Assembly: GCA_018398815.1 (NCBI GenBank)
Contig: CM031628.1
Span: 10,098,898-10,162,897, forward strand
Origin: Conus ventricosus
Taxonomy: Eukaryota > Mollusca > Gastropoda > Neogastropoda > Conidae
Direction: 5' to 3'
Length of the DNA stretch: 64,000 bases
A program made the translations under genes and the position numbers. This document shows, in pieces, positions 37,262 through 52,400 of the stretch. Position 1 is the stretch's first letter, and the number at the start of each line of letters is the position of its first letter. The notes beneath the pieces were generated by a model. The model saw nothing but the letters and a program-made list of their open reading frames with translations. It was not told where the DNA came from and ran no database searches.

Positions 37262-39337
37262 AAAACACATGTTACAGTGCTACACTTCATCCCGCTTGTG
37301 ATGGCCATGTGGACTGTGTCAATGGAGGGTGATGAAGCCCTCTGTCCATATATCAAGCCACTACAAGAAGGAAAGCCCTTGACTCCTCCTGCTGTGATTA
37401 ACTTTGTACAATCTTGGCAAAACCACCATCACACATCTCCCTAACATGAGGATGGGCAATCACCATGGTTTTATGCTTGTCCAGACACTCACTACCAATG
37501 TGCACGTAATGGTTTTTGTTTCCCACCACACCAGATGTAAACGGTTTTTTTGACGCCCCTAACCATGAAGATGGAAGCAGGTGTGCAGCTACGCCTTTCC
37601 CGGTCACTATCGCTGCTTTGACTCACAGGTCTGTTTTACATCCAGATCAGGTATGTGATGGAATCTATCAATGTCCGAGAATCTGAAGATGAGCTGTTGT
37701 GTGACCTGCACTGTCCACACCATTGCACGTGCTATGGATGGCCTTTGCTTGTCCACGACCTTTCTGGGCTGTGGATTATTCCGAGCTGCGATATTTGAAC
37801 GCAAGTGGCAGTGGCATGACTCTCTCACGACTAGGGGCCAATATCATGTTGATGTTTCTCAGTCTTTCTAAAATGTCACTTGCAAAATCTTACCCGTATA
37901 ACTCTGCCAATCTTTTCACCCTGGATTGAGTTTTAACAGACTGGCCATCATCCCTCTCCATGTTTTTAAATGGCTTCGCCCTAATTTGAAAACATTGGTT
38001 TTATCAAATAATCCTATAATGTACTTTGGGGCAGACGCATAAAATAAAACAATCCAGTTTAACAATCCGAATGGGTAGATTTGTCAGTGACAATCTGTAC
38101 ACATTGGACGGATGGATATCATATCTTTCCCTCATTAATTTTGCTTAATCTATCATACAGTGGTACACAGCGTGTCAGTGGGAGAGGATTTCAACCAATG
38201 AGAAGCTTCAGGGTTTTGGGGCATGAGGGGATGCCCGATGACCCGAGATTGACAAAGAACTCCTGCAAGGTTTTGGACCAATGCACCCCAGCTATTTTGA
38301 CAAAACCCCAAATTGTGCTGTGTAGCCACCACTTCTACCAGGCGTCACCCAAAATGCCCGGCTCCAAGAGATGAAATACGTCCTGTCGGATCTGCTAAAA
38401 TCTAACACTTATAGAGTGTGCTTGGCTGTATTCAGTTTTCTGGCATTGGTAGGCAATAGTGTGAGTTTTTTTTTTCCGTCTGTTCTCTCTTCAAAGAAAT
38501 ACTTCGTTTAGGCTTCCGCGTCTTCATCCTTCACTTGTTTTGTGTCTGACTTTCTGATGGGGTTTTACCTGACAATGATAGGAGTGGCTGATGTATTTTA
38601 CAAAAATCGTTTATGTTTGGGAGGACACGACATGGAGACACAGTGTTTTCCTGCACGTGGCTTTGGCCCTTTCTCTCATTACTCTCTTGTGAGGTGTCGC
38701 ATTTAAACATTTTTTTGATTACCTTGGATCGATTCCTGTTGTTCATTTCCCACTGAGCTTCTTACACTTTGAAGGGGGGAATGCGCAACTTGTCACCTGC
38801 TTTTCTTGGATCATGGGTTTCTTTCTTGCAGTTGTTCCATTGCTTACCTGGTATTGGGTCATTGGGAATTCTATAGTCAGACACAGATCTGCATTCCTTT
38901 GCCCATCAAACCCGAAGAACGTTTGCTGGTCATAACTATTCCTTTGGGATTATATCGTATTTAACTTTGTTCGTTTCTGACCATTGCTTTTGGCCAGATA
39001 GCTATCTATTTGGTCAGTACAGCAAACACACTTAAACATGGGCCCAAACAACCAGCGTTTCTCAGGACACAGATATAGCCCGACGACTGTTTTGTGATCG
39101 CCATTTCAGATTTTTCTCTGCTGGTTTCCTGTTGGTCTACTGGGGCTTTTGGCTTCACAAGGAGTACTGTTTCTGGAGAGGTCAACGTTGCTACAGCCAT
39201 TATGTAATGCCATTGAACTCGGCTCTGAATCCTTCCTGTACACGATGAACATACTCCTGCAAAGGCGAGAGCAAAGGAAACAAGAACAGATGGAAAAATG
39301 GATCGAATCAAGGAAACAATCTTTTCAGTGCAGGTGA
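37262..39337 (+). CDS. GRL101-like receptor: LDLa repeats, leucine-rich repeats and 7TM domain (3' part)
   Basis: Plus-strand frames give LDLa modules (HPACDGHVDCVNGG-DEALC; CPDTHYQCARNGFCF; QVCDGIYQCP with EDELLC), then CPHHCTCYGWAFACPRPF. Leucine-rich segments follow (YSELRYLNASGSGMT, FTLDLSFNRLAIIPLHVF-like, about 37.8-38.0 kb). Helices include TM1 YRVCLAVFSFLALVGN (38.4 kb), TM2 FVSDFLMGFYLTMIGVAD, TM3 SCEVSHLNIFLITLDRFLL with the DR motif, and TM4 WIMGFFLAVVPLLTWYW. TM7 SALNP is followed one frame over by FLYTMN, and a basic tail ends at 39335-39337. The family couples extracellular LDLa/LRR ligand binding to G proteins. Many one-base shifts break the frame, so the gene may be intact in reality. 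Confidence 0.75.
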
Positions 39338-40288
39338 TACCTCCATTCACAAGAGTTTTTAACTGATGCAAAAAAATTCGCATTAAATAAACACTCTGAT
39401 GTGCACATTTGGGCCCATAAAACTCAAGTCATTTAATCGTTGACAGTTCTGTCTCTTGATCGTTGTTGGTGTATAAAGTTCCACTGAGCGAGTACTACTA
39501 TTCAGCAATTAACTCTCTGACCTATCTTTTTGGAGTGGGGGGTGGGGGATGCAATGGGCTGACAAAAAGCTTTTGTGTGAAACCTGTAACTATGACCACA
39601 ATTCCTTCACCTTCCCAAGTCTTCCTTCATGGACTGGTGTTGACGTGGGCAAATTGGGGCATCTGACTCCAAAGGGAATTGAGTATGAGCCATGACTAGG
39701 AAATCATTTATATGATAGGGAGGATAGGATGGGGGGGTGGATGAGGGGTTTGTCGATGATTGGTGCACCTTGAATCGAAACATACGCTAAAATCCAGGCA
39801 TTTCCAGTACTAGTCCAGTTACACCATTTTCTTCCCCATTATATATATATTTTATAATATATATATATATATATATTATTTATAATATTATATAAATATA
39901 ATTATATATATATATATATATACTAGCCGGTGTACCCGGTTTCGCTCGGGTATATCTGTACAAGAATTTTCTGGCCACCCCTCTCTCTCAAACCCCTTAA
40001 AAGACAATACAATAAAATTCAGCTTGGGTTTTGTTTCGTTTTTTCTCCCATGCTGAACCAATTGCCCCAGCCTCCTCCTATCTACTTCACCAAATTTTCT
40101 TCGGACGCCCACTCCTTCTTGCCTCTCAATCTGTTTTCCCCTCACGAATTTTTTTCGTTAAACGATGCACAGTCCCCTAGAGGGGTGCCTGTACTTTGTG
40201 AAACTTTAACCTGATGCATCTCCAAAAAGTCCTTGATTGGGAAAGGCGTGCTTATTTTTCCAAAAAAATAAACCCCCTTTTTCCCCCC
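39338..40288. other. 3' flank with TA microsatellite and a dispersed-repeat end
   Basis: TA-rich sequence occupies 39841-39923. It is followed by ACTAGCCGGTGTACCCGG and TTTCGCTCGGGT, a small inverted motif that resembles the edge of a dispersed repeat. The last bases are C-rich up to the gap. Confidence 0.5.
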
Positions 40289-41288
40289 NNNNNNNNNNNN
40301 NNNNNNNNNNNNNNNNNNNNNNNNNNNNNNNNNNNNNNNNNNNNNNNNNNNNNNNNNNNNNNNNNNNNNNNNNNNNNNNNNNNNNNNNNNNNNNNNNNNN
40401 NNNNNNNNNNNNNNNNNNNNNNNNNNNNNNNNNNNNNNNNNNNNNNNNNNNNNNNNNNNNNNNNNNNNNNNNNNNNNNNNNNNNNNNNNNNNNNNNNNNN
40501 NNNNNNNNNNNNNNNNNNNNNNNNNNNNNNNNNNNNNNNNNNNNNNNNNNNNNNNNNNNNNNNNNNNNNNNNNNNNNNNNNNNNNNNNNNNNNNNNNNNN
40601 NNNNNNNNNNNNNNNNNNNNNNNNNNNNNNNNNNNNNNNNNNNNNNNNNNNNNNNNNNNNNNNNNNNNNNNNNNNNNNNNNNNNNNNNNNNNNNNNNNNN
40701 NNNNNNNNNNNNNNNNNNNNNNNNNNNNNNNNNNNNNNNNNNNNNNNNNNNNNNNNNNNNNNNNNNNNNNNNNNNNNNNNNNNNNNNNNNNNNNNNNNNN
40801 NNNNNNNNNNNNNNNNNNNNNNNNNNNNNNNNNNNNNNNNNNNNNNNNNNNNNNNNNNNNNNNNNNNNNNNNNNNNNNNNNNNNNNNNNNNNNNNNNNNN
40901 NNNNNNNNNNNNNNNNNNNNNNNNNNNNNNNNNNNNNNNNNNNNNNNNNNNNNNNNNNNNNNNNNNNNNNNNNNNNNNNNNNNNNNNNNNNNNNNNNNNN
41001 NNNNNNNNNNNNNNNNNNNNNNNNNNNNNNNNNNNNNNNNNNNNNNNNNNNNNNNNNNNNNNNNNNNNNNNNNNNNNNNNNNNNNNNNNNNNNNNNNNNN
41101 NNNNNNNNNNNNNNNNNNNNNNNNNNNNNNNNNNNNNNNNNNNNNNNNNNNNNNNNNNNNNNNNNNNNNNNNNNNNNNNNNNNNNNNNNNNNNNNNNNNN
41201 NNNNNNNNNNNNNNNNNNNNNNNNNNNNNNNNNNNNNNNNNNNNNNNNNNNNNNNNNNNNNNNNNNNNNNNNNNNNNNNNNNNNNNNN
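40289..41288. other. Assembly gap of 1000 N
   Basis: Exactly 1000 N. Long open frames reported across it are meaningless. Confidence 0.99.
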
Positions 41289-41321
41289 ATAGGTTTTGTG
41301 AAGTTATTGAGAAACAATAAT

Positions 41322-41380
41322 CCGCTTCTAGGTCACCTAGCCCCGAAACTAGGTTGAGGGGCTAGGTGAGTTAGAAGCGG
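41322..41380. repeat. Near-perfect hairpin, ~23-bp stem
   Basis: CCGCTTCTAGGTCACCTAGC plus CCC pairs with GGGGCTAGGTGAGTTAGAAG plus CGG, with one internal mismatch region and a 13-base loop (GAAACTAGGTTGA). It may be a tiny MITE or a structured RNA element; nothing decides between them. Confidence 0.7.
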
Positions 41381-41397
41381 CATTTATTAGTTCTCTA

Positions 41398-41690
41398 GGG
41401 CACTTCAGGCTTGCTACTGTTGTGTTGCTCTGTGAAGGGCACGTCAGGCTTGTTACTGTTGTGTTGCTCTGTGAAGGGCACTTCAGGCTTGCTACTGTTG
41501 TGTTGCTCTGTGAAGGGCACTTCAGGTTTGTTTCTGTTGTGTTGCTCTGTGAAGGGCACTTCAGGCTTGTTACTGTTGTGTTGCTCTGTGAAGGGCACTT
41601 CAGGTTTGTTTCTGTTGTGTTGCTCTGTGAAGGGCACTTCAGGTTTGCTACTGTTGTGTTGCTCTGTGAAGGGCATTTCAGGCTTGCTAT
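41398..41690 (+). repeat. 39-bp tandem repeat, about seven units
   Basis: The unit is GGCACTTCAGGCTTGCTACT plus GTTGTGTTGCTCTGTGAAG, with C/T and G/T variants. It is 13 codons long, so several frames remain open on both strands (for example KPEVPFTEQHNSS). No gene context supports translation. Confidence 0.9.
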
Positions 41691-41949
41691 GGATCCTGGT
41701 TACATGCTAATAAAAATAATTCCGTAAACATTATAAACAAAAACGAAACTCTTCAAAACCGGGTTGATCCTTCTACATGTGTGGAAAACATCTTTATAGA
41801 CAAACACAAATCGACAGACAGGCACACTAACAAACTACCAAGAGCGCTTAATAAAGAGGAAGATTTAAACGAAAATTTAAACTGAAGTTTGTCCAGACAT
41901 TTATGATTGTCACTCATCTTTCTGTTACCTTCTGTTACGAGTGGGTGAT

Positions 41950-42400
41950 GCTGGCGTCGTGGAAGCTCTGTAGCACTGCACTCTTCTGAGAACTGTTGCA
42001 GGAACTTAATAAGCAAAATGTCTGTGGTTGCCATCCGTCCTTAAAGATCTCAGACGCCCGGTGCATTTCCTACTTAGAAATGCTGTATGGCTTCGGGGTT
42101 TCCTCCAAACTTTGGAGATCATCAAGAGATGCCAGAACTCGGGCGTTGAGGCGTGTCCTGGAGTGCCTGTTGTTTTATCTGATGTGGGACGATCTGTTGA
42201 GCAGCTGACTGAAATGTTCAGTCCATTGTTGGACTCTGTGAGGAGGGTGTCATTAGCTGATTAAATAGGCACCGTGGCGTTTGAAGACCTGCCATATGCA
42301 TCCTTCAAGCCAGCAAAGAACTTCTTAGAGTTATGCCACCAACACAGTGCCAGAGGTGTGTGGTCTTAAAGTTGTCTTTCATCTGTTGGAGCTCAGTAGC
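41950..42400 (-). pseudogene. Degenerate LINE fragment, endonuclease-RT linker
   Basis: The minus strand reads NSKKFFAGLKDAYGRSSNAT then ANDTLLTE, and in a shifted frame EHFSQLLNRSS. This is the typical linker seen before the reverse transcriptase in many invertebrate LINEs. Stops interrupt it and no catalytic motif remains. Confidence 0.5.
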
Positions 42401-43961
<1,561 letters not shown>

Positions 43962-44180
43962 GGAAGGATTCGAGGTGGGAGACAAGTGCTATCTTCCAGT
44001 TTTGCAGAAAGGGACAGGATATCACAAGGTAAACAAAGTGTGTGAGAGACAGGGAGCTCAGCTGGCCAGTCTGAAACCAGATGATAACGTGACGGCTATC
44101 CTGCAACTTCTGTGGAGACATCATCCTATTACAGTCATAATTGGATTAACATCACCTACATTACTGGTGCCATGGATGTA
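43962..44180 (+). CDS. Exon encoding part of a C-type-lectin-like domain
   Basis: After the acceptor TTATGTTTTATCTTACCCTAG the frame reads EGFEVGDKCYLPVLQKGTGY and HKVNKVCERQGAQLASLKPD, then an aliphatic segment ending IIGLT. The order GDKCY, VC..QGAQLASL and a downstream GL fits the first half of a CTLD fold (carbohydrate or protein binding, extracellular). The donor site is unclear; GTGCCA and GTAACG are both near 44.17 kb. Lying upstream of the LDLa exon on the same strand, it could be the N-terminal part of the GRL101-like receptor gene, which is inference. Confidence 0.6.
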
Positions 44181-44880
<700 letters not shown>

Positions 44881-46100
44881 TAAATCTCAATTTTTTTTAG
44901 CACAACACAGAGGGAATGCTGTACATGCATGTAATGTCACAAGATTAGATCAAAGATTGAATCGTAATATTACTCTTTCCAAATTGCTAGTTTCTGCGAT
45001 TTATTTTGCAAATATCTTAATCTTTGGCTTATTATTACTGGACAATCTTATCATGAGGTGTTTTGTCTTCACTGCTGGATCACTAAATAGTTTGCATGCG
45101 CTTGAATATTTGCATATGCAGGACAATCAATAATTTTTTTTAATGTGCATCACCCTCAAGCTATTTCTCGTCACACATGCGGGGCATGCTTTATTTTCCG
45201 ATTCGTCAAATCATTTCTCGTGTGCCTTAACGCCCAAAGTTCTGGTTCGGAATTTCACAAATCATACTGATTCCATTTATGAAATCCAGAATTTGTTCTT
45301 GAAAACTATTTTAAAAGCGAAAAACCACCAGCATGTATCGTTCCTTCCCATACTTGCATCCCCAGTTTTGTTCATAACATCAAATTAAACGGTCATTAAA
45401 TTCAGAAACAAATTATACATCATTTACACTCCCTGACAAAGGTAAACCAATTTGTATTAATCTTTTCTTAACACAATAATCCCATTCAAATTTCCCTGTT
45501 TCATGTTGCAGCATGAGCATTCTATAAGCCTGACTACAAAGTCTGCTCATGTGTAAATGAACTGGTCTTGACCACTATCTAATGGGTTTGACAAGGTGCC
45601 TACATATGGCAGAATCATACACTTTCACAATTAACAAATTTCTTTGATGCATGCATAATCCACTTCATTGCATATGTATGTACTTTTTTCTATGTGAATG
45701 TTATCCACTTCTCAAACTGAGAAACTTTTTCTCACACCCATGAGAATCGAAAGAGGTGCTACTTTCACGCTTTGTCCGCAGAGCAATACTTTGTTGAAGA
45801 CAAGGGCAATAACCCCTGCCCATTTATAGGTCGCAGAAGTGAAGGGATGGAGACGGTGGCAGTTTGATTAATCAGCGCACTGCAGCCAAAAGCTGCCAGC
45901 TTCCTCGCCCTAACCTCACAAAAGCTTTCCTCCCTTATGTCAGGGTTCACTGACATTGCTACTTGAGCCCGTACATGTATGTACTATGTTACAGATAGAT
46001 CTAGTGGAGGCGACTCATGTTTGAACTTCTGCAGGTGCGGACTGATCATGTTCCATGTCAGCGTATCGTGCGTGGTTCGCATTAGAATCAATATTCCTCT
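44881..46100. other. Unassigned AT-rich sequence
   Basis: I find no convincing exon, repeat or domain on either strand in this stretch. Confidence 0.5.
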
Positions 46101-46239
46101 TTATGTGCTATGGTGAGCCGGCGAACATTTCCGCTCACGTCGCATGCGTGTGTGTGCGTCAGTGGATATCTGTGTGACAGCACAGCTTGGGAGGGGGTAG
46201 GGAGGTATCTTGAACTTGTTAGTGTTTTCCGTGGAAGTG

Positions 46240-46890
46240 GGGAAATTGGGTCATGCATCATTCTCACTGTGAGTTGCCCAATCATAGTTGACCTTACGTT
46301 GAATTGTCCAATCACAGCCAAGTTGACTGTAAAGCAGGCTGGGAATTAGGTGAACTGTCGCTCAGTGTTATTTTGCAGCTGCTTCAGAGTGGAAGTCTCT
46401 GACGTTGTGTGTGTTGATTCTATGTTGAAAGTCCTGGTGAATCCTTTTAGGAACCTTGTGTTCAGGGTTCGGGCTTGAGGATTAGCGGAGCTGCCTTGAG
46501 TCTGGAGGGGACTGATTCTGTGTTTCTGTGTAATTGTATTCTTCTCGCTGTTGGAAGTACAGTAGATGGACTGTCGTTACTGTAATTTGTGAAGACTTGG
46601 TTGCTGTGTTTGTGTTGAACTGTAACCGGTGTTCCTGAGACCCTGGTGGGGTGAAGACTTGGTTGCTGTGTTTGTGTTGAACTGTAACCAGTGTTCCCGA
46701 GACCCTGGTGGGATGAAGACTTGGTTGCTGTGTTTGTGTTGAACTGTAACCGGTGTTCCTGAAACCTTGGTGGGTGAAGACCTGGTTGCTGTGGTTGGGT
46801 GCTGTAGACGTGCTGGTCTGGGGGTGGCCTTGGTGGCGCTGGACAACCCATCTCGGAGTTGGGCCGGACACGACGTGTTGGTTCAAGGTA
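46240..46890 (+). promoter_or_regulatory. Possible promoter and non-coding first exon
   Basis: Two CCAATCA boxes (GCCCAATCATAG near 46278 and GTCCAATCACAG near 46309) lie 30 bp apart. About 570 bp downstream is a strong donor, TTCAAG before GTACGTTTGG at 46888. No TATA box is evident and no start codon leads into a long frame. The whole arrangement is inferred from short motifs. Confidence 0.25.
46588..46800 (+). repeat. 62-bp tandem repeat, just over three units
   Basis: The unit runs GTGAAGACTTGGTTGCTGTG, TTTGTGTTGAACTGTAACCG, GTGTTCCTGAGACCCTGGTG plus GG. It lies within the G+T-rich block. Confidence 0.9.
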
Positions 46891-49465
46891 CGTTTGGTAT
46901 AATTCAGTGTAGACATTTTAGTAATCCTATCATCTGAACCTGGTTGTGGTTGGATTGAGCCAGGATACAGGGGAACTCAGAAGGAAATCCTTATCTTTTA
47001 TTGGTTGATTTAGGCAGCTGGAGGATGGAAGCAGTCTGAGGTGCCAGGCAAGGGCTGCGTTAGTGCCAGGAAGGGCTATGGGTTTTGTAAATTAAACAGT
47101 GTAATGGTTGCATTGAGTGGTTATATTGGATGATATGAGTTTGGGCATGTAAGGTCAATGTAGGGTGTTTTGTGCGTGTGTGAGTACATTCATTCGTGTG
47201 ATCTTTCAGTAATTTCAGCCACTGGAACCTGTCGGTGTCAGTATGATCTGTTAGTCTTATTAGCAGGCTTTAATGCCAGACCAGAAATTATGTATGTATT
47301 TGTGTGGTTGCTAGTACTGTTGGCACCTGTTTGGAAGTTAATCAGGGGAGACAGCCCATTGTTTGAAATTGTTGGTTTTAAGTTGTATATGATGATATGG
47401 TTGTCAACCTTATGATGATATGTTTGTCAACCTTATGTGCATTGCTCAGTCAGTTGGAGTAAGCCAGCTGGATATTTCAGCTAAAGATCAACTTTAACAA
47501 AGATTGACAGCCCGGAAGTGTTTTGGGGTAGTGATGTGGTGGGTGTGTGGTTGCCCCATGGTTTGGACATAGGCTGTAAGTTGTAAGTGATGTTTACAGC
47601 AGTGGCAGTGACAGTGACCGACAGATTTATTTGGGCAATAACTATCTGCATCTTTTATCTCTTGTTTTCCAAGTTACATATGTTTGGACCTTGTTCCTAA
47701 CATTGGGAATTGTGTGGAAAGCCATGCGTGTTTTTTTAGGTTGTTCTGCTATATAATTAAAGTACTTAATAGTGGCCGTGGAGTTAGACCGGGCTATGTG
47801 GTTAAGTTGGACTGAAGTTTGACTTAGATTGTGTACTACTGTGTGGCACTGATGTTTTGTAAAGTAAGCTGTATATAGTCTGTCTGGAAATCTCTTTCCT
47901 TTTATACAAATGGATAATAATTGGACTAAAGCTAAGTGCTAATGCTGGTTTTCATTTGGATAAGGTTACCATTGGGTGCATCTTGTGATTGGAGTAGGTT
48001 AGTTAGTTAAGAGACAGAATATTCACAGTGGTGACTTTGACTCCCATGGGTGGTGCTCATAATGAACATGAATCTAGTATGTGTAGGGCACTATGGGATT
48101 CATGATAGGTTCTTAGTGGGGATGTGCCTGTATGTGTCCACAGATATCTCCCTGTAATCCTGCCTTAGCTGGTGACGGGATCCCTGTGCTAGGAGTGACA
48201 GAGCGTGGGCTACTCTTCCTGTTGCTGTGACAGGCCGAGTGGTACATGTGAATGTTGACGACAAACAGGGGCTGTGTTGAGGTAACAGCGTTGAACATTA
48301 TTTCCAGGATCAAGGAAATGAGCCGTCATTCATCAGTCGTGCAGTGGACTACCCAGTGTGTGAAAGACACTAGCAAAAATCTTTAGTGACTTTAAATTTA
48401 TTTAGTAATATTATTGTATAGCTGGTTTAGTTGTTGGCTAATTAGTCATTACTTGTGTGTGTCGCAGGCTGCACAGGTTTTTGAGACAAATTTTCCTTTG
48501 TGTGGTGGCAAAAAAACATTTATATCAACATTTTTATATGTTGGACAACTTGGTTGGGCCATTCTCTGCGAGTAGTTCATAGCAACCCAGTTACTGGGTT
48601 ATTAATTGGTCATGCGTGCTTTAAGTGCCCAGTTGTTGGAATGTGACCCGGTTTAATTAATCTTGAAAGTGTGTGAACATTGCAGAATTGTTGTAGTTTT
48701 GTGCATTTTATATCAGTGATTGGTCTGTCACTGTGTTACAAAATTGTAGTTCTGGGCATTCTATATTGGTGTTTGGTCTGTCATTGTGTTGAAGTTCATT
48801 GCCTGGTTGCTGGCTTATGTATGAGCCAGTAAGTGAATTTGTTGAGTAAGTCTCGGATTCACAGTGTCCTGTTGGGCCAATAGCCAAGGTGTTATCGGTC
48901 GTGTGGGTTGTATTGCATGGTAGCGATGCATCGCACCAGGCTGGGCACATTGGAATTTGACCCAAATTAAGGTTAGTCATTAATTAATTTCATGACCTGG
49001 TGTTAGTTTGGTTGTGCAGGGGGTGTGTGCGATTAGTAATCTGTGTGCGAATGGGGTTAAGTGGATGAATGTTTGATTTTTTAGAGAAAGTGATTGTGTG
49101 GGTAGTAAGTGGAATATTCAGTGTTATGGACCCCGGTGTCGTGGTTTGAATGAAATTATACATGTGTGAACTGTTCATCTGGTTTTGGACTGCTTAATTG
49201 AGTTGGGGCGTTAGGTATTGTAGGTCTGTAAGTCTGTCTGTCCCTCCCTAGTTAGTTCAGGTCTTAGCGAGCCTGACACCTACGCGCTATGTCATGAGCA
49301 GCATTTTTGTAGCATAAGATTGAGAATGTGCTGACATGTGTCTCGTTTTTTGTACTCCAGTTCTTATAGAACAGGGAGTACTTTAGAATGGGAATGAAGA
49401 ATTGTGGTCGGTGTGTCTGTCCGTCCGTCCATGGTCAAAATGTGTTCCACTTGTTCCAGAAAAAA
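46891..49465 (+). other. G+T-rich, strand-asymmetric block without genes
   Basis: The plus strand is strongly enriched in G and T over about 2.5 kb, with words such as TGGTTG, GTTGTG and GTGTTG, and no long frame. An imperfect ~60-bp repeat lies at 48690-48800 (TATATYRGTGWTTGGTCTGT). It may be a non-autonomous element or a transcribed non-coding region. The satellite begins right after it. Confidence 0.4.
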
Positions 49466-52400
49466 CTACTGGGCCGATCTTTCTGAAAATTTGTAAGTAT
49501 GTTCATTATGGGTCAAGGATGATGCCCAATATTTTAGTTTACCGTTATAGCCGTTACTAACGGCTGTAACGGCCTGTAACGGTTTTTAATCTTTATGGAA
49601 TATCTCCGAAAGTACTTGGCCGATCTTTGTGAAAGTTAGCAGGTACGTTCATTATGGGTCACGGACGATGCCCGATGTTTTAGTTAACCAGTTTTAGCCG
49701 TTACTAACGGCAGTAACTGCCTGTAACGGTTTTTAATCTTTATGGAATATCTCCGAAAGTACTTGGCTGATCTTTATGAAAATTAGCAGGTATTTCCATT
49801 ATGGGTCACGGATGATGCCTGATGTTTTAGTTTACCCAGTTATAGCCGATACTAAAAGCTGTAGCGGCCTGTAAAGGTTTTTTCTTTTTTATGGAAGATC
49901 TCCGAAAGTACTTGGCCGATCTTTCTGAAAATTTGTAGATATTTTCATTATGGGTCAAAAATAATGCCCAATGTTTTAGCTTACCGTTATATCCGTTACT
50001 AATGGCCTGTAATGGTTTTTCTTCTTTATGGAAAATCTCCGAAAGTACTTGGCCGATATTTGTGAAAATTAGGACGTATGTTCATTATGGGTCACGGATG
50101 ACGCCTGATGTTTTAGTTTACCCTGTAATAGCCGTTACTAACGGCTGTAACTGCCTGTAAAGGTTTTTCTTCTTTATGGAATATCTCCGAAAGTACTTAG
50201 CCGATTTTTGTGAGAATTAGCAGGTATGTTCATTATGGGTCACTTCTAAAGCGCGATGTTTTAGTTTACCCATTATAGCCGTAACTAACGGCTGTAACGG
50301 CCTGTAACGGTTTCTCTTCTTTATGGAATATCTCACAAAGTACTTGGCCGATCTTTCTGAAATTTGTAGGTATGTTCATTATGGGTCCCGAATGATGTCC
50401 GATGTTTTAGTTTACTGTTATAGCCGTTACTAACGGCTGTAATGGCCTGTAACGGTTTTTACTCATTTTCGAATATCTCCGAAAGTACCTGGCCGATCTT
50501 TATGAAAATTAGCAGGTATGTTCATTATGGGTCACGGATGACGCCCGATGTTTAGTTTACCCCGTTATAGCCGTTACTAATGGCTGTAATGGCCTGTAAC
50601 GGTTTTCCTTCTTTATGGAACATTTCCGAAAGTACTTGGCTGATCTTTCTGAAAAAAATTGTAGGTATACTCATTATGGGTCACGAATAATGCCCGATGT
50701 TTTGGTTTACCCGTTATAGCCATTACTAACGGCTGCAACGGCCTGTAATGGTTTTTCTTTTTTTATGGAATATCTCAAAAAGTACTTGGCCGATCTTTCT
50801 GAAAATTTGTAGGTATGTTCAGTATGGGTCACGAATAATGCACGATGTTTTAGTTTACTGTTATAGCCGTTACTATCGGTTGTAACGGCCAGTAACATTT
50901 TCTTTTCTTCATGGAATATCTCAGAAAGTACATGGCCGATCTTTGTGAAAATTAGCATGTATGTTAATTATGGGTCACGAATAATGCCCAATGTTTTAGT
51001 TTACTGTTATAGCCGTTACTACCAGCCTGTAACGGTTTTTCTTCTTTATGGAATATCTTCGAAAGTACTTGGCCGATCTTTGTAAAAATTAGCAGGCATG
51101 TTCACTATGGGTTACGGATGATGCCCGATGTTTTAGTTTACCGTTATAGCCGTTACGAACGGCAATAACGGCCCATAACAATTTTTCTTCTTTATGGAAT
51201 ATCTCAGAAAGCACTTTGTCGATCTTTGATAAAATTAGCAGGTATGTTCATTATGGGTCAAGGATTATGCCTGGCGTTTTAGTTTACCCAGTTATAGCTG
51301 TTATCAACGGCTGTAACGGCCTGTAAAGGTTTTTCTTCTTTATGGGATATCTCAGAACGTACTTGGGCCGATCTTTCTGAAAATGTGTAGGTATGTTCAT
51401 TGTCGGTCACGAATAATGCCCGATGTTTTAGCTTACCGTTACAGCCATTACTAATGGCTGTAACAGTTTTTCTTCTTTAATTGAATATCTCCGAAAGTAC
51501 TTTGCCAACCTTTGTGAAAATTAGCAGGTATGTTCATTATGGGTCATGGATGATGCCCGATGTTTTAGTTTAGCCGTTATTGCCAATACTAACGGCTGTA
51601 ACGGCCTGTAAAGGTTTTACTTTTTTTATGGAATATCTCCGAAAGTACTTGGCCGATCTTTCTGAAAATTTGTAGGTATGTTCATTATGGGTCAAGAATA
51701 ATGCCCAATGTTTTAGCTTACCGTTATAGCCGTTACTAATAACCTGTAATGGTTTTCCTTCTTTATGGAATATCTCCGAAAGTACTTGGCCGGTATTTGT
51801 GAAAATTAGCAGGTATGTTTATTATGGGTCATGGCTGATGCCCGATGTTTTAGTTTACCCTGTTATAGCCTGTAACGGTTTTCCTTCTTTATGGAATATT
51901 TCCGAAAGTACTTGGCTGATCTTTCTGAAAAAATTGTCAGTATATTTATTATGGGTCACGAATGCCCGATGTTTTAGTTTACCATTATAGCCATTACTAA
52001 CAGCTGTAATGGCCTGTAACGGTTTTCCTTCTTTATGGAATATCTCTGAAAGTACTTGTCCGATCTTTGGAAAAATTAGCAGGTATGTTCATTATGGGTC
52101 ACGGATAATGCCCGATGTTTTGGTTTACCCCGTCATAGCCATTACTAACGGCTGTAACGGCCTGTAAAAGTTTTTCTTTTTATGGAATATCTCTGAAGGT
52201 ACTTAGCCGATCTTTCTGAAAATTTGTAGGTATATTCATTATGGGTCAAGAATAATGCCCAATGTTTTAGCTTGCCGTTATAGCCGTTACTAATGGCCTG
52301 TAATGGTTTTTCTTCTTTATGGAATATCTCCGAAAGTACTTGGCTGGTATTTGTGAAAATTAGCAGGCAGGTATGTTTATTATGGGGCACGGATTATGCC

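Noticed and set aside
40142..41320. Open frames of 350-390 codons
   Set aside because: They are almost entirely the 1000-N gap translated as X.
46462..46916. Thr/Gln-rich minus frames of 130-144 codons
   Set aside because: They arise from the 62-bp tandem repeat, with different frames open at once.
50707..50958. 83-codon frame with SERSAKYFLRYSIKK repeated elsewhere
   Set aside because: It is the reverse strand of satellite monomers; the peptide recurs only because the DNA repeats.
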